Source of the DNA: a bacterium
Lineage (GTDB): Bacteria > UBP14 > UBA6098 > JAFGQG01
Assembly: GCA_016930435.1 (NCBI GenBank)
Contig: JAFGGQ010000079.1
Span: forward strand, 1 to 56,347
Length of the DNA stretch: 56,347 nucleotides
Reading direction: 5' to 3'
In this document: positions 42,010 to 51,900 of the stretch, one piece after another
How positions within the stretch are numbered: the first letter of the stretch is position 1
Layout of the letters: each line of letters begins with the position of its first letter
Made by a program: the position numbers and the translations under genes
Notes under the pieces: generated by a model
Told to the model about the DNA's origin: nothing
Databases searched by the model: none
Seen by the model: only the letters and a program-made list of their open reading frames with translations

Positions 42010-44991
42010 CTATTTCATAAGGATCATTTTTTCAGTTCTAACCGTTTGAGGGGTTGTTAACCGATAAAAATAAACTCCGCTGGGCATATCGGTAGCATCC
42101 CACTCAACGATAAAGGAACCGGGTTCGGTAATCCCCTGGTGCAAAATCTCAAGCTTCTGCCCAAGTATATCATAGACCGCGAGTTCGATATTTTCTCTCT
42201 GCGGAACTGCGAATGAGATCTTGGTTATTGGATTGAATGGGTTAGGATAGGCTGCTCCCAGGCAATAATTTGCGGGTACCGGTTTGATTTCCCGGACTAT
42301 CCCCTCGGTACTGCTCACCAGCGCCCTGATCATCAGGTCTATCTCATTGAAGGGAGAAGATGCGCCTTCCAGTGACCAGAAAGTATCGCTTATCACTACC
42401 CAGGAATAAGGATCAACACTGCTGTTATCGACTCCAATGCTGACGCCGCCGAAGTCCAGATTGCGGAAGCCCACAAAGAAATTATGTCCATCAAGTTCGA
42501 TATTGGGCAAGGATACGTCAAACCATTCGCCTGTAATGTCAGGATCTACCATAAACGGGGCCATAATGGGGTCACCGGGTTCGCCCATGCTCTCTTCCCA
42601 GACGTTGACTTCAAAAGGGACCTCGGTGCCAAGGTAAAACCGGGCTCCGATAAGTACATCGGTGGCATAGGGGGGCATAAACTTGACCAGAAGACCATCG
42701 CCGGGATCGGTTGTAGCATAGAGATATGAGAATGAACCGCTGCCGGTAGTAACCGTGTCGATCACTCCATCATCCCACTTGAGCTCGATGCTATCACCTT
42801 CCGGCGGTATAAAAGCGGGACGGTGCCAGGTCACCAGTATTTGATTGAACATTCCTTCAGATGCCAAAAGGTTCAGGGGAGGGAAAACAGTGGTCGTAGT
42901 GGCAAGACGATAGCGAGGATTGAGTTCAATCTCAAAGGTTTCCATAGGTGCTACCCGGAATCTACCGGTAGGTTCACCAACCATATCTTCCATATAAGCG
43001 GACAGTATAGTAGCCCGGTTATTGGGTTCGATATCATCATGCATCCCGCCCAGATAGACTGCGGAATAGATCGCTTTATAACCATGGATTGTGGAGTAGT
43101 AGCGGGAACCACGTCCGGTTCCATCCTGATCGGTTAATATTAATCCGGCTCCGGCAGCAGATATCTCATCCACGTAGTGATCAGCGGTCATCTGGTAATC
43201 ATAGTCCACGGTAATACCTTCACCAAAATACACGCTGGTTCCCTGAATATATTCCACGTTTCCGGTAGATGCTTCGTAACCATCATCGTCCCAGCTGATA
43301 TGGAAGATATCGAAGAAGGTGCTGCCTGCTGCGCTGCCGTCATACAGGTAATCCCAGCCAAGGTCCACCCCTTCAAAGTATATACTTCCACCGTCCTCAA
43401 GATAAGCAACGATGCTGTCCAGATCCTCATCACTGATCGGGGGAGGATTGGGATATGCACCGGTTATCACTATTATCGCTTGATAGTCCCTCAGGTTGTA
43501 CCGGGATAGGTTCTCGTCTTCCATGGAGCGATAGACATCGGTATAGCCCAGATCAGCCAGGACAGAGATAATCACATCGGCTTCGTCATTAGTTCCTTCG
43601 TCGGCAAGGATGTCTCCCCCATCGTAATCATAGATCAGCACTTGAGCTGGAGGAGCTGTTGAGGTTGCCTGTCCGGAGTCAATCGGGGAGAGTTCACTTT
43701 CCCCATCATCAAAAACAGATGTTATTCCGTAGAAATACCATTCACCCGGTACTACATCAGCATCGATATAATGGAGACTTTCTGCGGGAACGGTTCCAAG
43801 AAGTTCCCCTTCGGATGTTTCGGTAAATACCTCATCGTTGCGGTAGATATTATATTCTAAGAGTTCCATTGGGGCGGTCAGGGGTCTCATCAAAAAGGTA
43901 GCTTCGGGGTGGCCAGTATATTCTGTTATCGGGCTTCCCTTAGATGGATTGACCAGGGAGGTATGTCCTATATTCTTGGGTTCTGAATAGATAGGGGTAG
44001 GTCTCAGAGCCATGATGCGCCCATCCTCGGTCTCAATAACCGCTCTGATAATCAAGTCATGGTATTCAAACCCACTGAAATCGCTAAGCACTGACCATCC
44101 TTCACCGGATGTATAGACCCAGGAGCGGTCGTCGGGATCGCTTGTATCAGCAGCTACGTAAGGGGTTCCCATAGCGAGTTCGATCCAGCCGCCAAAGAAA
44201 TCATTATCGATGAAGATTTCAGGAGTAGGGACATCTACCCATACTGCAGCTATTGTAGGGACATTGATCGGGGCGATTATGGGAGTGACCAGATTAGCGC
44301 CGGGACCGTCATCCCAGACGTGAACCTCGAAGCTCAGACCATCACTTATATTTGTGAACATAAACCTTAAACCTAATAGAGTGCAGCCACCCGGGGGCGG
44401 GGTAAATCTTACCGCCAGGCCATTTCCGGCAGAACCATAACCCAAGGACAGGTAAGGAATGCCGCTATCATAATAAATCTCATCCCCTACTAAAACGGTT
44501 GGAGCGGCCCAGTAAACGTCAACCTGACCAAAATTAACATCGGTTGCGTAAACGCCCTGCGGTGGGTTGATTGGTGTAGGCGAGGGGGGAACACTGTAAC
44601 CGGAATCCAGATTCGAGGGTACCGACTCACTATCTCCATATACCGCAGTAGCGCGATAGAAATAGTAAACCAGGCTATCCACATCCGTATCTACATAGCG
44701 CTCAGTTCCAAAGGGAATAGAAGCAATAAGGTCTGCATCGCCAATACTCTCGAAATATGAATCACTACGATACAAATTATATTCATCAGGCCAGTCCATT
44801 GGACCACTAAAAGCCCTTGCAAATCCTTCAGGATAAGGTTCCACGGGTACTTCCTGCAAAACCTTTTTATCCAGTGACATTACTTTTACCGTTTCAGATC
44901 CGAGTCGCTTGTCAGCATTGGTAAGTGTGACCGTCATAGCTACTACAAGAACGAAACCAAGTAACAAGTACATCCCTTTTTTCATCTTCAT
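42010..44991 (-). CDS. Large secreted surface protein with T9SS-type sorting domain
   Basis: 993 residues with a signal peptide (MYLLLGFVLVVAMTVTLTNA). Fibronectin-III-like segments (EYNLYRSDSYFESIGDADLI; LEYNIYRNDEVFTETSEGEL) alternate with two copies of a roughly 170-residue module: LLGLRFMFTN ... FEVHVWDD ... DLIIRAVIETEDGR and, later, LIGARFYLGTE ... FEVNVWEE ... DLMIRALVSSTEG. Between them lies an alpha/beta domain (VLIYDYDGGDILADE, IIVITGAYPNPPPIS, YLEDGGSIYFEGVDLG) of glutamine-amidotransferase-like look. The C-terminus is a FlgD-like sorting domain (GAAYPNPFNPITKISFAVP ... GVYFYRLTT ... KMILMK). GGAG precedes the ATG. Probably a surface or secreted protein; ligand or enzyme activity unknown. 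Confidence 0.87.
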   Translation of the reverse strand: MKMKKGMYLLLGFVLVVAMTVTLTNADKRLGSETVKVMSLDKKVLQEVPVEPYPEGFARAFSGPMDWPDEYNLYRSDSYFESIGDADLIASIPFGTERYVDTDVDSLVYYFYRATAVYGDSESVPSNLDSGYSVPPSPTPINPPQGVYATDVNFGQVDVYWAAPTVLVGDEIYYDSGIPYLSLGYGSAGNGLAVRFTPPPGGCTLLGLRFMFTNISDGLSFEVHVWDDGPGANLVTPIIAPINVPTIAAVWVDVPTPEIFIDNDFFGGWIELAMGTPYVAADTSDPDDRSWVYTSGEGWSVLSDFSGFEYHDLIIRAVIETEDGRIMALRPTPIYSEPKNIGHTSLVNPSKGSPITEYTGHPEATFLMRPLTAPMELLEYNIYRNDEVFTETSEGELLGTVPAESLHYIDADVVPGEWYFYGITSVFDDGESELSPIDSGQATSTAPPAQVLIYDYDGGDILADEGTNDEADVIISVLADLGYTDVYRSMEDENLSRYNLRDYQAIIVITGAYPNPPPISDEDLDSIVAYLEDGGSIYFEGVDLGWDYLYDGSAAGSTFFDIFHISWDDDGYEASTGNVEYIQGTSVYFGEGITVDYDYQMTADHYVDEISAAGAGLILTDQDGTGRGSRYYSTIHGYKAIYSAVYLGGMHDDIEPNNRATILSAYMEDMVGEPTGRFRVAPMETFEIELNPRYRLATTTTVFPPLNLLASEGMFNQILVTWHRPAFIPPEGDSIELKWDDGVIDTVTTGSGSFSYLYATTDPGDGLLVKFMPPYATDVLIGARFYLGTEVPFEVNVWEESMGEPGDPIMAPFMVDPDITGEWFDVSLPNIELDGHNFFVGFRNLDFGGVSIGVDNSSVDPYSWVVISDTFWSLEGASSPFNEIDLMIRALVSSTEGIVREIKPVPANYCLGAAYPNPFNPITKISFAVPQRENIELAVYDILGQKLEILHQGITEPGSFIVEWDATDMPSGVYFYRLTTPQTVRTEKMILMK

Positions 44992-45096
44992 AACCTCTCC
45001 TTGTCTAAATTTCGGGTTTAGGGGTGCTTCTTATTGAAGGGTTATCCTGTTTTCGCAACCTCCTTTTTCTTGTTTTTTTTATATAGAATTTTTTGA

Positions 45097-46554
45097 TTAA
45101 CCTTTAGCTACTCCGATTGGAACCATTCTGGCAATTTTTTTGGAGATCCCGGCCCCTACAACCACCTCAATAATATGATCGATGTCCTTATAGGCATCGG
45201 GAATTTCCTCATGAAGGGTTCTCCAGCCTTTAGCTTTCACAAAGATTCCTTTGTGTTCAAGTTCTTTTTCAATATCCCTGTTTTTAGATGATTTAACAGC
45301 TTTTGTTCGGCTCATAACTCTTCCGGCGCCATGGCAGGTAGAGCCGAAAGAATCGGTCATAGCTCGTTCGGTACCGGCGAGTATATAAGAAGCTGTACCC
45401 ATATCACCGGGTATAATTACCGGTTGACCAATACTATGGTATTCTTGGGGAATTTCGGGGTGACCAGGTCCGAAGGCACGGGTAGCGCCCTTACGGTGAA
45501 TAAATATTTTAACTGGTTGACCATCAACAGTGTGCTTTTCGAATTTGCCTATATTATGAGCTACGTCGTAGATCAGATTCATTTTAAGTCCAGTAGCAGC
45601 GTTGGTTCCGAAGATTTTCTCAAATGTTTCCCTGGCCCAATGGGTAATGCACTGGCGGTTTGCCCAGGCATAATTAGCGGCGGCAGCCATAGCTTTCAGG
45701 TAGCCTTTTGCCTCTGGTGAATCCAGTGGTGCGCAGGCCAATTGGCGGTCAGGGAGATTTATCTTATACTTATTCATGGCTGGTATCATGTTTTGTACGT
45801 AATCTTCACAGACCTGATAACCCAGGCCCCGTGATCCAGTGTGTATCATTAGCGTAATCTGGTCCTTAAACAGGCCCATGATATTGGCGGCTTCCGGGTC
45901 GAAAAGCTCATCAACTTTTTGAATTTCCAGGAAATGGTTTCCTGCTCCAAGTGTCCCCAACTGGTCCAGTCCGCGTTCGCTTGCCCTGGGTGACAGTGCT
46001 TCGGGATCCGCACCAGGAAGAGCGCCATTTTCCTCGCAATGTGTGAGGTCCTGGGACCAACCATAACCATTTTCAACCGCCCATCCGGCTCCCTTGACAA
46101 GGACCTTTGCTAATTCCCGCCGGTTCAAATGTACCTTACCGGTAGAACCAATTCCGCACGGAATATTGTGAAAAAGCCCTTCTATCATCTCACGTATCCG
46201 GGGTTGAACATCCTTTATACTTAAATCAGTCCGGAGCAGACGGACTCCGCAATTAATATCTGAACCTACCCCTCCGGGGGTCACTACTCCCCCATCAACC
46301 TTAACCGGGACTACCCCTCCGATAGGGAGACCATAGCCCCAGTGAATATCCGGCATAGCCATGGAATACTTGATTATCCCGGGCAAATGAGCGGCATTGG
46401 CCACTTGCTTAAAGGCTTCTTCCTCCAGTACATGGCCCAGAAGTTTTTCATCGGAGAAAATCAAACCGGGAACCCTCATTCCGGTTTGGTAATCCACGGG
46501 TATCTCCCAATGATACTCATCGATTTTTTTAATCATGCCCTTATAAGTAGTCAT
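45097..46554 (-). CDS. rtcB: RNA-splicing ligase RtcB (tRNA/RNA 3'-phosphate ligase)
   Basis: GTP- and Mn-dependent ligase that joins 2',3'-cyclic phosphate and 5'-OH RNA ends. About 485 residues from the ATG at 46554; another ATG at 46536 is possible, and a longer frame to 46668 runs through the promoter region and is rejected. Metal residues lie in VGSDINCGVRLL (D99, C102). Further motifs are GTLGAGNHFLEIQ, LMIHTGSRGLGYQV, FIHRKGATRAFGPGH and the guanylated His in CHGAGRVMSR. No archease or RtcA gene is adjacent. Divergent from the DUF3467 gene. Confidence 0.96.
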   Translation of the reverse strand: MTTYKGMIKKIDEYHWEIPVDYQTGMRVPGLIFSDEKLLGHVLEEEAFKQVANAAHLPGIIKYSMAMPDIHWGYGLPIGGVVPVKVDGGVVTPGGVGSDINCGVRLLRTDLSIKDVQPRIREMIEGLFHNIPCGIGSTGKVHLNRRELAKVLVKGAGWAVENGYGWSQDLTHCEENGALPGADPEALSPRASERGLDQLGTLGAGNHFLEIQKVDELFDPEAANIMGLFKDQITLMIHTGSRGLGYQVCEDYVQNMIPAMNKYKINLPDRQLACAPLDSPEAKGYLKAMAAAANYAWANRQCITHWARETFEKIFGTNAATGLKMNLIYDVAHNIGKFEKHTVDGQPVKIFIHRKGATRAFGPGHPEIPQEYHSIGQPVIIPGDMGTASYILAGTERAMTDSFGSTCHGAGRVMSRTKAVKSSKNRDIEKELEHKGIFVKAKGWRTLHEEIPDAYKDIDHIIEVVVGAGISKKIARMVPIGVAKG

Positions 46555-46590
46555 AGCACTTAAAAATATTTTACTTGCTATATTAAAAAG

Positions 46591-46625
46591 TTGATTTAAT
46601 ATAAAATCAATAGTAATGTTTGCAA
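46591..46625. promoter_or_regulatory. Divergent promoter region with palindrome over the rtcB -10
   Basis: The rtcB promoter on the reverse strand can be read as TTGCAA (46620-46625), a 16-bp spacer and TATATT (46598-46603). That -10 is exactly the centre of an inverted repeat TTGATTT (46591-46597) / AAATCAA (46604-46610). The same repeat covers a weaker forward promoter (TTGATT 46591-46596, TAATGT 46614-46619) for the DUF3467 gene. A repressor site shared by both genes is possible. Confidence 0.45.
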
Positions 46626-46650
46626 GAAAAAAATACAAGGAGGCACAAAA

Positions 46651-46962
46651 ATGGCTGATAATCCCCAAAACCCTCAGGAATTCCGGTTAAATATCGAACT
46701 TCCCGATGACAAATCAGAAGGGATTTATGCAAATTTGGCTATTATTGCATTTTCCCCCTCTGAGTTTATTGTTGATTTTGTACGTGCAGTACCGCGTTCC
46801 CCGAAAGCTAAGGTGCAATCCAGGATCATAATGACCCCTCATAATGTGAAATTATTGCAAAGGGCTCTTGAAGAAAATATCAATAAGTTCGAGAGTAAAT
46901 ACGGGGAAATTAAAATAATGGGTAAGGGAGAGAAGTCCATCGGGTTTGCTTCTGCAGATTAA
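46651..46962 (+). CDS. DUF3467 family protein
   Basis: 103 residues, no signal peptide. The segments GIYANLAIIAFSPSEFIVDF, VRAVPRSPKAKVQSRIIM and TPHNVKLLQRALEENINKFE are diagnostic of DUF3467, a small family of unknown role that is common in anaerobic and FCB bacteria. AAGGAGG lies a good distance before the ATG. Divergent from rtcB and convergent with the lipoprotein gene at 47053. Confidence 0.9.
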   Translation: MADNPQNPQEFRLNIELPDDKSEGIYANLAIIAFSPSEFIVDFVRAVPRSPKAKVQSRIIMTPHNVKLLQRALEENINKFESKYGEIKIMGKGEKSIGFASAD

Positions 46963-46972
46963 TAAACCACCC

Positions 46973-47047
46973 TACCGTTATCCTACGGTAATTTCCCGCT
47001 AAATATTGATATTCCCGAAAGACTCTAAAGGGATTTCAGGAATATTT
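46973..47047. terminator. Possible bidirectional terminator region
   Basis: Between two convergent genes, TACCGT/ACGGTA (46973-46978, 46985-46990) and a composite stem AAATATT (47001-47007) / AATATTT (47041-47047) enclosing ATTCCC and GGGAT are visible. T-runs are short, so this is weak. Confidence 0.3.
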
Positions 47048-47052
47048 TCCGC

Positions 47053-47862
47053 TTAGAATTTCCGAAATCCTTCCATAGGCTGAAAATAAGCGTCAAACAC
47101 GATACCGTTACTGAGTATTTCCTTAACCTGCAGTTTCGCGTAATATTCACCGTCAATAAGCAGATAGAACAGGAAATCCTCGTAGATCCCGGCTACTTCG
47201 GGAGCATAACCGTCTATGATGGTCTTTGGCGAGTATGAATCGGTAGTTTGAGTGATTCCGGTGTTCCCCCAGGGCACATCTGGGGGTGTGCTGCTTCCAA
47301 CTGCTTCGTCGGGAACGACCAAGCGGAAAAGGGAATCGACAGAAGCGCCGGGCACCCCGTCATCCAAGTAACAGAACCATCTGGTTGATGCTTCATTAAC
47401 CGAGGTGACAAAACCCTCGCCTGTGGTCATATTCCATCCAAAGGCGCTGGAGTTCCCGCCGGAGTGATCTCTCTCATAAAGGGTGATTTGAGCTGTTTTA
47501 ACTGGCGCGCTGGATACAATTTCGCTTAAGGGGCCGGAGGTTGCGTCGTAATCCCCTCCCACTGCGCGCACCGCATAATACCCTGCGTTCTCCAATGATG
47601 TGCTATCATGATAGAAATAGTTGGGAGCGATCACCTTACAAAGTGCTCTCAGCGAGTCGGGATTTCCCGAAATTCCATAGTAAAGATAATATGCATTTGC
47701 CTCGCTGACCGTATCCCAATCGATCCGTATTCCTGCGCCATTCTGAACCACGGTAAGTTCGATGTTTTGAGGAGCAGCCAGGTCCGGCTCATTGCTCTCT
47801 TCGCAACCGAAAAGGAAGAGCAGCATAGCTATCAAAAGAAGGGTAATTAGTTTTTTCATCAT
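47053..47862 (-). CDS. Lipoprotein with fibronectin-III domain
   Basis: 269 residues. Lipoprotein signal KLITLLLIAMLLFLFGC with Cys at the lipobox end, followed by an acidic spacer (EESNEPDLAAPQN). A fibronectin-III domain spans about 33-118 (IDWDTVSEANAYYLYYG, AGYYAVRAVGGDYDATSG). The C-terminal half is beta-rich, with ITLYERDHSGGNSSAFGWNM and IYEDFLFYLLIDGEYYAKL, and has no clear family. Starts 11 nt after the PorV-like gene stop, so likely co-transcribed. Probably anchored in the outer membrane; partner unknown. Confidence 0.83.
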   Translation of the reverse strand: MMKKLITLLLIAMLLFLFGCEESNEPDLAAPQNIELTVVQNGAGIRIDWDTVSEANAYYLYYGISGNPDSLRALCKVIAPNYFYHDSTSLENAGYYAVRAVGGDYDATSGPLSEIVSSAPVKTAQITLYERDHSGGNSSAFGWNMTTGEGFVTSVNEASTRWFCYLDDGVPGASVDSLFRLVVPDEAVGSSTPPDVPWGNTGITQTTDSYSPKTIIDGYAPEVAGIYEDFLFYLLIDGEYYAKLQVKEILSNGIVFDAYFQPMEGFRKF

Positions 47863-47873
47863 GGTATCTCCTT

Positions 47874-48887
47874 TTAGAATCCGACTTTTAAGGCAAAGCG
47901 GTGAGTGAAACCTAATCTACCCCTGTCTTCAGCGGCGTAATCGAAAGTATAATTAGAGTATTTAAACCCGACTCCGCCGGCGAATCCTTCCAGGCTGGAA
48001 TCCCGGTCTTCCCACAAGTTGGGATCATAGTTGAATCCGCCTCGTACAAAGAACATATCGTTCCAGGCGTATTCAGCACCGGTTTGGAAACGTTCCGGAC
48101 CATCATTGGGGTGAGCAAGGTCTATCGCCCAGGTTAAGTTATGACCGGGACCATTGAGTATCCGGTAAGCGAGTCCCAATTTTACGCACAGTGGCAGGGC
48201 ATAGGATGCTGAAACGGGTTCAACCTCCATATCCCCCGTACCGGTAACCCATTCGTCACGGAAGAGTTTTTCGGAAATTCCGGTGAACTGGAGATTGGTA
48301 CCGAAATTAGTCATGGTAGCGCCTACGGTTAACCTTTTGAAACGGTCTGGATATAGCAGGAATCCCAGATCCATAGCCAGACCGGTAGCGGAAAGTTCCC
48401 AGATCGATTCCCTGATCAATTTTGCGGTAAATCCAAAGGAGAACTCATTGGTAAACCAACGGGCATAACTTACTCCCAGGGCTATAGAATTGGCATTCCA
48501 GTAATAACCTGTACCTTCTGGTTCCTCTATAGTGGTAATCTCTTCTTCACCCATAGTCAAAGCAGTAAGCGAGATTCCGATGGTACTGTTCCTGTTCCCA
48601 AGGGGCATAATAAAGCCGGCAAAGTTATTTCTTATATCCACAAACCATTCTACATCCGAAAAGAGTATTTCCGTTCTTCGCGGTACAGCGATACCTGCTG
48701 GATTCCAGTATAGCGAAGCGATATCACCGGTAACTGCCGTAAATGCGTAGCCCATTGCAGCGCCCCGGGGGTCAACCGATATACTCAGGAACTTGGCTCC
48801 AGCGGTACCTACTTTAGAGACCTGCGAATAACTACTTGTCGTCAGCAATAATAAGCAAACGGCAAGTAAGATATATCGCTTGAGCAT
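47874..48887 (-). CDS. PorV/PorQ family outer-membrane protein
   Basis: 337 residues with a signal peptide (YILLAVCLLLLTTSSYSQ). Begins GTAGAKFLSISVDPRGAAMG and contains ASLYWNPAGIA, both characteristic of PorV/PorQ/UPF0164 proteins. These form FadL-like 14-strand barrels and in T9SS carry substrates or help attach them at the surface. The end is RGRLGFTHRFALKVGF, with a terminal Phe as in barrels. GGAGG precedes the ATG. Located between a sorting-domain protein and a lipoprotein, which suits a role in surface secretion; no core T9SS gene is in the window. Confidence 0.9.
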   Translation of the reverse strand: MLKRYILLAVCLLLLTTSSYSQVSKVGTAGAKFLSISVDPRGAAMGYAFTAVTGDIASLYWNPAGIAVPRRTEILFSDVEWFVDIRNNFAGFIMPLGNRNSTIGISLTALTMGEEEITTIEEPEGTGYYWNANSIALGVSYARWFTNEFSFGFTAKLIRESIWELSATGLAMDLGFLLYPDRFKRLTVGATMTNFGTNLQFTGISEKLFRDEWVTGTGDMEVEPVSASYALPLCVKLGLAYRILNGPGHNLTWAIDLAHPNDGPERFQTGAEYAWNDMFFVRGGFNYDPNLWEDRDSSLEGFAGGVGFKYSNYTFDYAAEDRGRLGFTHRFALKVGF

Positions 48888-48971
48888 AGATCCCTCCTTT
48901 TTTTTCTATTAATATTTTTTGTTTCATATTTTTATTTGACTAAACTTTTCCTCATTAGATTGACAATGCTA

Positions 48972-51900
48972 TTATCTGATTATCGAGAATTTTCCGGTCT
49001 TTTCCTGGCCACCAGGGGTCGAAAGGTAGTAGATATAGACTCCACTAGCGGGTATCTGGTCGTCCTCGGTACGAATATCCCATTCTTCTACTCCACCGTC
49101 TTCGATGGTAGCGAAATGTTCGAGTGTGCGAACCAGGTCACCTGCCAGATTGTAGATCCTAATGGTGCATTCCTGGGGCAAATGAGTAAACTGAATCTTT
49201 CGGGTGTTCTTGCTGCGGTCCCAATCGGCCCTGATAACGTAAGGATTCGGGACTACTTTGATCAGGTCCAGATTGCCCTCGGAGAGATATCCCGGTGCTT
49301 CCGTGGAGAATGTATAGAGATTTCCCTTCACCGGTGGGATAGTATTAGCAGATGAATAGATTCGCCATATATCTCCCTGTTCTGGCCGGGCGGCCCAGTT
49401 CATAGGAGCCGGCTGATTGAAGTAATACTTCATACCGCAAACGTAAAACCATATCCGGTAAGGAGGGGGCTGTGTCCCGGTGATAAAACATCTTGCCGGA
49501 GCAGAGCCAAATCCAAAACACCAGTTATCTCCAAAGGCACTGTCATAGGGAACTTCCTCGCCGGTGAGGACATCGAGAACCTGCATAGTTAAGGTATCTT
49601 CGTGACCATTATAGTAGTTCCAGCGGATCTCCAAATCCAGTCCGCCGTGATATGCCCATACTGATTGAAAAGAAGGGAACAAAGCCAGGTTCCCGGTGTA
49701 TTCAGTCGCCCCGTCCTCAATAATAACCAGGCTGTCCGGCATGCCGAAAGGAGTTGTATAGTAATCCTTGTAATAGGTTGTGGTAAAGGTGTCTGGGGGT
49801 ATAATAGAATCTACCACCACGCTGTCCACAAGCGTATTCATAACCTTTGAACTTGATACCAAAACGGTATCAGTCCATATTCCATAATCATTAGTAGTAG
49901 CCCGATAGGTATTCCGTAGTACCTCCTGATAGCTGACCTGGTGTCTGGCCTGGGCCACGCTAAGGGAGCCTGATACCACTAAACCATCGAAGGGCTTGTT
50001 GAAATAACCGAACCAGCTCCAGAGGCTATCATAATAAACCGTCTCCCATTCTGTTTTACGCAGGAAAAACACGGTGTCTTCGCCGCTGGAAATAATGGAA
50101 TCTGCTAATACATTTGAGTCAGAGCTTTCCACCGAAACGGTTACTCCGCTAATAGTAGGTACCTGGAAATCACCGATCGAAATGTATCTGCTGGTAGTTT
50201 CGTCGTAAATATTATAAGTATAAACAGGCAGGTTTGAAGAGCCTATCTGAATGTCCTTCCATTCCAGGGTGTACTCATGCCCGGTAACTTCAATATCGCC
50301 AATTATCTCCACTTCTAGGGCGGACAAGGTATTGCAGTTTCCGCTGACCTGGTTGATTGCTGATGCAGTTGGATAGTCAAAGTTAGCGGGTTCAGCCCTC
50401 GGTGCAGCGGTAACAGGGTCTATTCCGGATTCAAGGCTGGTGTATATATTTTCTTCGTTAGGTACAGCCCCCGGAGTATTGTAATCATAGGAAGTAATAG
50501 AATAAAAATAGGTGATCCCATTCATTACGTCTCTATCCATATATGAATATACTAAACCGCTATTGTTGCTGGAGGTTCCATTAATGTTAAATCCATCAGG
50601 ATAATCATCATTCCTGATCCAGAAGTCGCCTGGCAGAATGGTGATTTCGTTTTCGAGATCCCATTGTCCTAACAGGTCCCATTCTTCTGGTAAGCCGGTT
50701 CGTGATTTCCATAAACGGTATCCCTCAAAATCAAATTGGCGGTAAACGGTATCCCCTGCTTCTTCCATGACCTTGCTGAAGGGATCGGGTGTAAATTCAG
50801 CGGAATTATCCCAAACCAGAGCGATTTTCTGGTCGCCTGGAATAACGCTTAGTGCGGGTGATGGAGGCGGAGATGGCACTACCCAACCGGCAAGGTAAGC
50901 TGTAAGTGCGGCGTCTCCTTCAGACTGGAGGTATTCCAGACCGCCTGTGCCGCCATTGGAGAACATGATCCCTACAAGGAAAGTATCCACCTCACCGGGA
51001 CTAAGACTAAATGGCCCACAACCCATAACCTGTCTTTTATCTGCGGGAACCTCATCGGCCACGCCCTGCCATGGGTCATAATCGTGAGTTTCGATATTAT
51101 AACCTGCAAGCATTTCGTAGCGTTCAGCGTCGTTCTCAGGGTCGCCTCCCTTTTCACGAGTACAGCGGGTAAAGGATGTAAGCACAAGATGTTCACCAGG
51201 CAATACGGTATCCATAACCGCATTGGGATAGTCAGGATTTTCGGGTCCCGGGGGAGCGGGAACATAAACGGTATCATCGGATTTAGGTCCCTGCAGGAAC
51301 TTAACACCGACGTAATAAGGGGGCCGTGAGCTCCAGCCGTCTTCCTGGCTAAGTGTATATGTATAACCCAGGCTTCGGCCCACATCACAGCCGGTGAGAT
51401 CGTCATCGGCATAACCCACATCCATGTCAGAGCCCATGCCGACATACATATTCTCTATTCGTTCATCGCCTACGTTTTCTATTTCATAGAGAAAAAAGAC
51501 CATATTCACGTAGAGTTTGGTAGTCCAGCCGAAGGTAAGCTGTCTGACGTGCAGGCCTAACGGACCCGTACCGGGGTCCCAGGAATGGCGATCCGCCCAG
51601 GTATCATTATATTCGCACCACATGTCCTGATCACCCAATATAACGGGTTCATTCAGGGAATCCCTGTAAGGCCACAAATCGAGATCCTCACTATTTGTAG
51701 AGACCAACACCCGGTCTTCCGGGTGAGAATTTGGGTTCAGGTAATGGTCTCCTGCGTTTACAGGCGGTCCGGGTATAAAATCATTGCCTGCACCATAGGT
51801 GTTATAGCCACAACTTACCAGCCGTTGTCCGCCTTTGATCCCTCCGATCCAAATTCCGGAGCCAAAAATGTAGGCTTCGCCGGAACCCTTTGGCCAAAAA

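Noticed and set aside
45020-45070. Leader peptide of about 17 codons after an orphan AGGAGG before the 42010-44991 gene
   Set aside because: It would start at a TTG overlapping the ribosome site and has no conserved feature.
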